From: Desmodus rotundus
Lineage: Eukaryota > Chordata > Mammalia > Chiroptera > Phyllostomidae
Assembly: GCF_022682495.2 (NCBI RefSeq)
Contig: NC_071399.1
Coordinates: forward strand, 12,009,342-12,073,341
Length of the DNA: 64,000 nt
Reading direction: 5' to 3'
Below, one piece after another: positions 62,101-64,000 of the stretch (positions within the stretch are counted from its first letter, which is position 1; every line of letters begins with the position of its first letter). The notes under the pieces were generated by a model that was given only the letters and a program-made list of their open reading frames with translations, had not been told where the DNA came from and made no database searches. Position numbers and translations under genes: made by a program.

Positions 62101-63839
62101 CCTTTGGTGGCCGTTTTATTAGAAACGTTACATGTGAGATGCAGAAGAGAGTCACGCTTTAAAGTGAGGCAACTGTGATAACAGGATCATTATTCTGAAC
62201 ATATCTATGACCCAAGGAAATGTTCCCCAAAACAGCACAGAAACTCTGGTTAAGTCTCAGTGACAAAATAACAGACTCTTCAGTTTGGTATTCGGAGGCC
62301 TCATCGCAACCTAGCTGTCTGGCCTCATCTCCCTCAACTTGCCTACCTGAGTCCTCCGGTTTCAGCCCGACTAGCTCACCCAGCCATCCAGCCACCTCCC
62401 AACCCCGGGCGTGCCGTTCTCCTGTATTACTTTTTCCTCATCCTCCACAGCCTGCGTCGGCACACCAGCCTGCCTCCCCTCCTGGTGTCTGCCCCAGGCT
62501 CCCCAGTGCCGCCTCTTCCCTCTGGGCAGCCTTCACTTAAATGTGCAAGGAACAATGTTAATTCCTCCTATCTGTGAACATGCTGTACACTCCCACTCAC
62601 TTGCATCTTCTTCGATTTCTTTCTTCAGTGTCTTACGACTTTCTGAGGGCACGTCTTCTACCTACTTGGTTAAATGTATTCCCAGGTATCTTATTTGTTT
62701 GATGCAATGGTAAATGGGATTGTTGCCAGAGGGGAGGGGGCCTGGGGGCTTGGAGGAAAAGGTGAAGGGAGTGAGAAGTACAGATTGGTAGTTACAAAAG
62801 AGTCATGGGGATGTAAAGTACAGCATAGGAAATACAGTCAGTAATATTATAATAACTGTTTGGTGTGCCAGTTGGCCACTGGAATTATCAGGGGAAACGC
62901 TTTGTAAAGTGTATGATTATCTAACCACTATGCTGTACACCTGAAGCTGATACAAAATAATATTGAATGTCAACTATAATTGAAAAAAATAAAAAAAATT
63001 AAAAGTAACATCTGTCCTCCATCTAAAGAAGAAGTATGTTCACTGGAAAAAAAAATACTCAAAAGTACATAGAAGAAAATTAAAACCACTGCCCAGGGTT
63101 AATCACTGCTAATATTTTGGTACAGTACCAGTCAGGCATAAATGCATGTATGTTTATATACAAGCAAAAATGATTTCTTCATGTAAACTTACGTTATTTA
63201 AATAAATTCAGATGCTACATAGAGCTTTCCATCCTAAAACTGATACATTTCTCCAAATAATTAAGTGTCATTTTATGTGTTGTAGAACAGTCCACTAAGT
63301 AAATGTACCCTCGTTGATTTAACCATTCTCCTTGCTACTCAGGTTAGTTCAGATTTTCACTAATGTCAATTATCTTCTCCATGAACATCCTTTACTTCTA
63401 TCTGGGTGTGTGTGCCTCAATGATTAAGTCTTTAGTATAAAATCTTAGCAGTTGAGTTCTTGTTAGAAAAGTATAGTATTTTTAAGTGTCTTTATATATT
63501 ACAAGAACCTGCCCTTCGCAGAGAATTGGGCCAGCCTCTTGCTAATCACCAATTGTATTTGATTCTTTGCTAAGGACCAAGTTCGGACCGATACTTTCTA
63601 CTGATGTTGTTTTGCCCACGACCTCTGAGCTTGGAGCCTGCTCACTCCCTGAGAGCTTGGAGGGCGGCCCTAGCTCTGCTTCCTGGGCTGCAACAGGGGA
63701 CATGCCCTGCAGAGCCTTCTCACCGGGACGACGCACCTGAGGATGAGAACACAGGCGGCTACCAGGGAGTAGGCCAGCAGCGTGCCGATGGACATCATGT
63801 CCACGAGGGCCTTCAGGTCGAAGAGAAAAGCCATCACCG
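58938..63839 (-). CDS. SLC7A2: SLC7A2 (CAT2) C-terminal part: five coding exons, 5' end outside window
   Basis: Cationic amino acid transporter 2, a plasma-membrane carrier for arginine, lysine and ornithine (APC superfamily, 14 membrane helices). It supplies arginine to nitric oxide synthase and arginase. Exons in transcript order are 63839-63737, 61897-61692, 60694-60528, 59756-59648 and 59134-58938. They join in frame to 782 nt, about 259 residues plus stop, of a protein that is about 657 residues long in human. Visible parts are a helix with [19 protein letters not shown], a loop with [10 protein letters not shown], helices around [14 protein letters not shown] and [17 protein letters not shown], the pair [18 protein letters not shown] and [19 protein letters not shown], then an acidic cytoplasmic tail ending KTSEC. 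The mutually exclusive exons that make CAT2A or CAT2B should lie just beyond the right edge. Identity is essentially certain. Confidence 0.96.
59648..59756 (-). CDS. SLC7A2: SLC7A2 coding exon
   Basis: The acceptor is cactttcccctgcag and the donor G|gtaggt. The exon encodes 36 codons, [19 protein letters not shown] and then [17 protein letters not shown], covering parts of the last two helices. Confidence 0.95.
60528..60694 (-). CDS. SLC7A2: SLC7A2 coding exon with weak donor
   Basis: The acceptor is tctcctctgcag. The exon encodes two membrane helices ([17 protein letters not shown] and [20 protein letters not shown]) and the CAT-typical WRQPQNQ segment, ending VAFM. The donor is ATG|gtttgt, with T at +3 and +4, a poor match to consensus. 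The phase-0 join to the next exon supports it. Confidence 0.94.
61692..61897 (-). CDS. SLC7A2: SLC7A2 coding exon
   Basis: The acceptor is gtttggggacag and the donor G|gtaagt. The exon encodes [20 protein letters not shown], a hydrophilic loop with [20 protein letters not shown], then the start of the next helix ([12 protein letters not shown]). It is 206 nt long. Confidence 0.95.
62585..62725 (-). mobile_element. LINE-1 ORF2 fragment, antisense, in SLC7A2 intron
   Basis: The antisense of ORF2: tttctttcttcagtgtctta, ctacttggttaaatgtattc, ccaggtatcttatttg, gatgcaatggtaaatggg. It directly adjoins a sense LINE-1 3' end. Confidence 0.7.
62726..63000 (+). mobile_element. LINE-1 3' end, sense
   Basis: The 3'UTR text gaagtacagattggtagtt, aaagagtcatggggatg, ctgtacacctgaagctgat and caactataattgaaaa ends in an A-rich tail at about 62980-63000. 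Confidence 0.78.
63737..63839 (-). CDS. SLC7A2: SLC7A2 coding exon (first in window)
   Basis: The acceptor is a pure C tract then ag, and the donor CAG|gtgcgt. The exon is 103 nt with two-base overhangs at both ends. It encodes [15 protein letters not shown], then a membrane helix ending ACVLIL and a split Arg. The sequence between 63840 and 64000 is intron with no further exon seen. Confidence 0.94.
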
Positions 63840-64000
63840 CTGGGGGGGGGGGAACAAAAGGATGGTGAAGAAAGCAGCCTGTGATAAAATTCCGTACAGC
63901 TGACAATGTTCACGTCAGGGACCACGGACTGACTTTTCGTTTGTTTTCGTCTTGTTTCAGTTCAAGTATAGAAAACTGCATTTCTCACAATTAATACAAT

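Larger units (their letters stand above)
59135..63736 (-). other. SLC7A2: SLC7A2 introns in window
   Basis: Four introns: 59135-59647, 59757-60527, 60695-61691 and 61898-63736. The largest holds the LINE-1 pieces at 62.6-63.0 kb. The others hold no recognised element. Confidence 0.8.

Noticed and set aside
1..64000. CRISPR array, prokaryotic operon, phage or retroviral genes
   Set aside because: No regularly spaced repeats, no ribosome-binding-site gene order and no recognisable gag, pol or env frames; the window is ordinary mammalian chromosomal DNA.

Overview
The window is a piece of a mammalian nuclear genome, most likely from a bat. It has spliced genes with long introns, low coding density, LINE-1, L2, MIR and MER5A-type repeats, CA/GA microsatellites and one CpG-island promoter. 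The bat assignment rests on tRNA-derived SINEs at about 24.27-24.50 kb and 35.23-35.43 kb, whose heads, bodies and tails fit the VES family of chiropteran SINEs as I remember it. Genus and species cannot be read from the window.

Three protein-coding genes are present, in the neighbourhood known from human 8p22 (SLC7A2 - PDGFRL - MTUS1), seen here in the reverse direction. (1) Positions 1-8207, plus strand: the last seven coding exons of MTUS1 (ATIP), the coiled-coil C-terminus shared by its isoforms, then a 3'UTR with several possible poly(A) signals up to about 10.73 kb. (2) Positions 46670 down to 11239, minus strand: a complete six-exon PDGFRL gene. Its exons join in frame to exactly 375 codons plus stop, and its promoter is a GC-rich island at about 46.6-46.99 kb. 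(3) From beyond the right edge down to 58938, minus strand: the last five coding exons of SLC7A2 (CAT2), followed by a long AT-rich 3'UTR of about 5.1 kb ending near 53.86 kb.

MTUS1 and PDGFRL converge tail to tail with only a few hundred bases between their probable poly(A) sites. PDGFRL and SLC7A2 lie head to tail, separated by about 7 kb of repeat-rich intergenic DNA. The three proteins do not form one pathway: a microtubule and AT2-receptor-associated coiled-coil protein, a secreted two-Ig-domain protein, and a plasma-membrane cationic amino acid transporter. Their adjacency is old mammalian synteny.

The rest is intronic and intergenic DNA with LINE-1 pieces (tandem, internally deleted and possibly 5'-inverted copies), L2 and MIR relics, one MER5A-like element and bat SINEs. 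I found no CRISPR array, bacterial operon, recognisable retroviral gene or convincing fourth gene. The items most worth a second look are a GC-AG intron in MTUS1, a perfect 13-bp hairpin in the SLC7A2 3'UTR, the close convergent gene tails, a weak donor and an all-C polypyrimidine tract in SLC7A2, and the rearranged LINE-1 copies.
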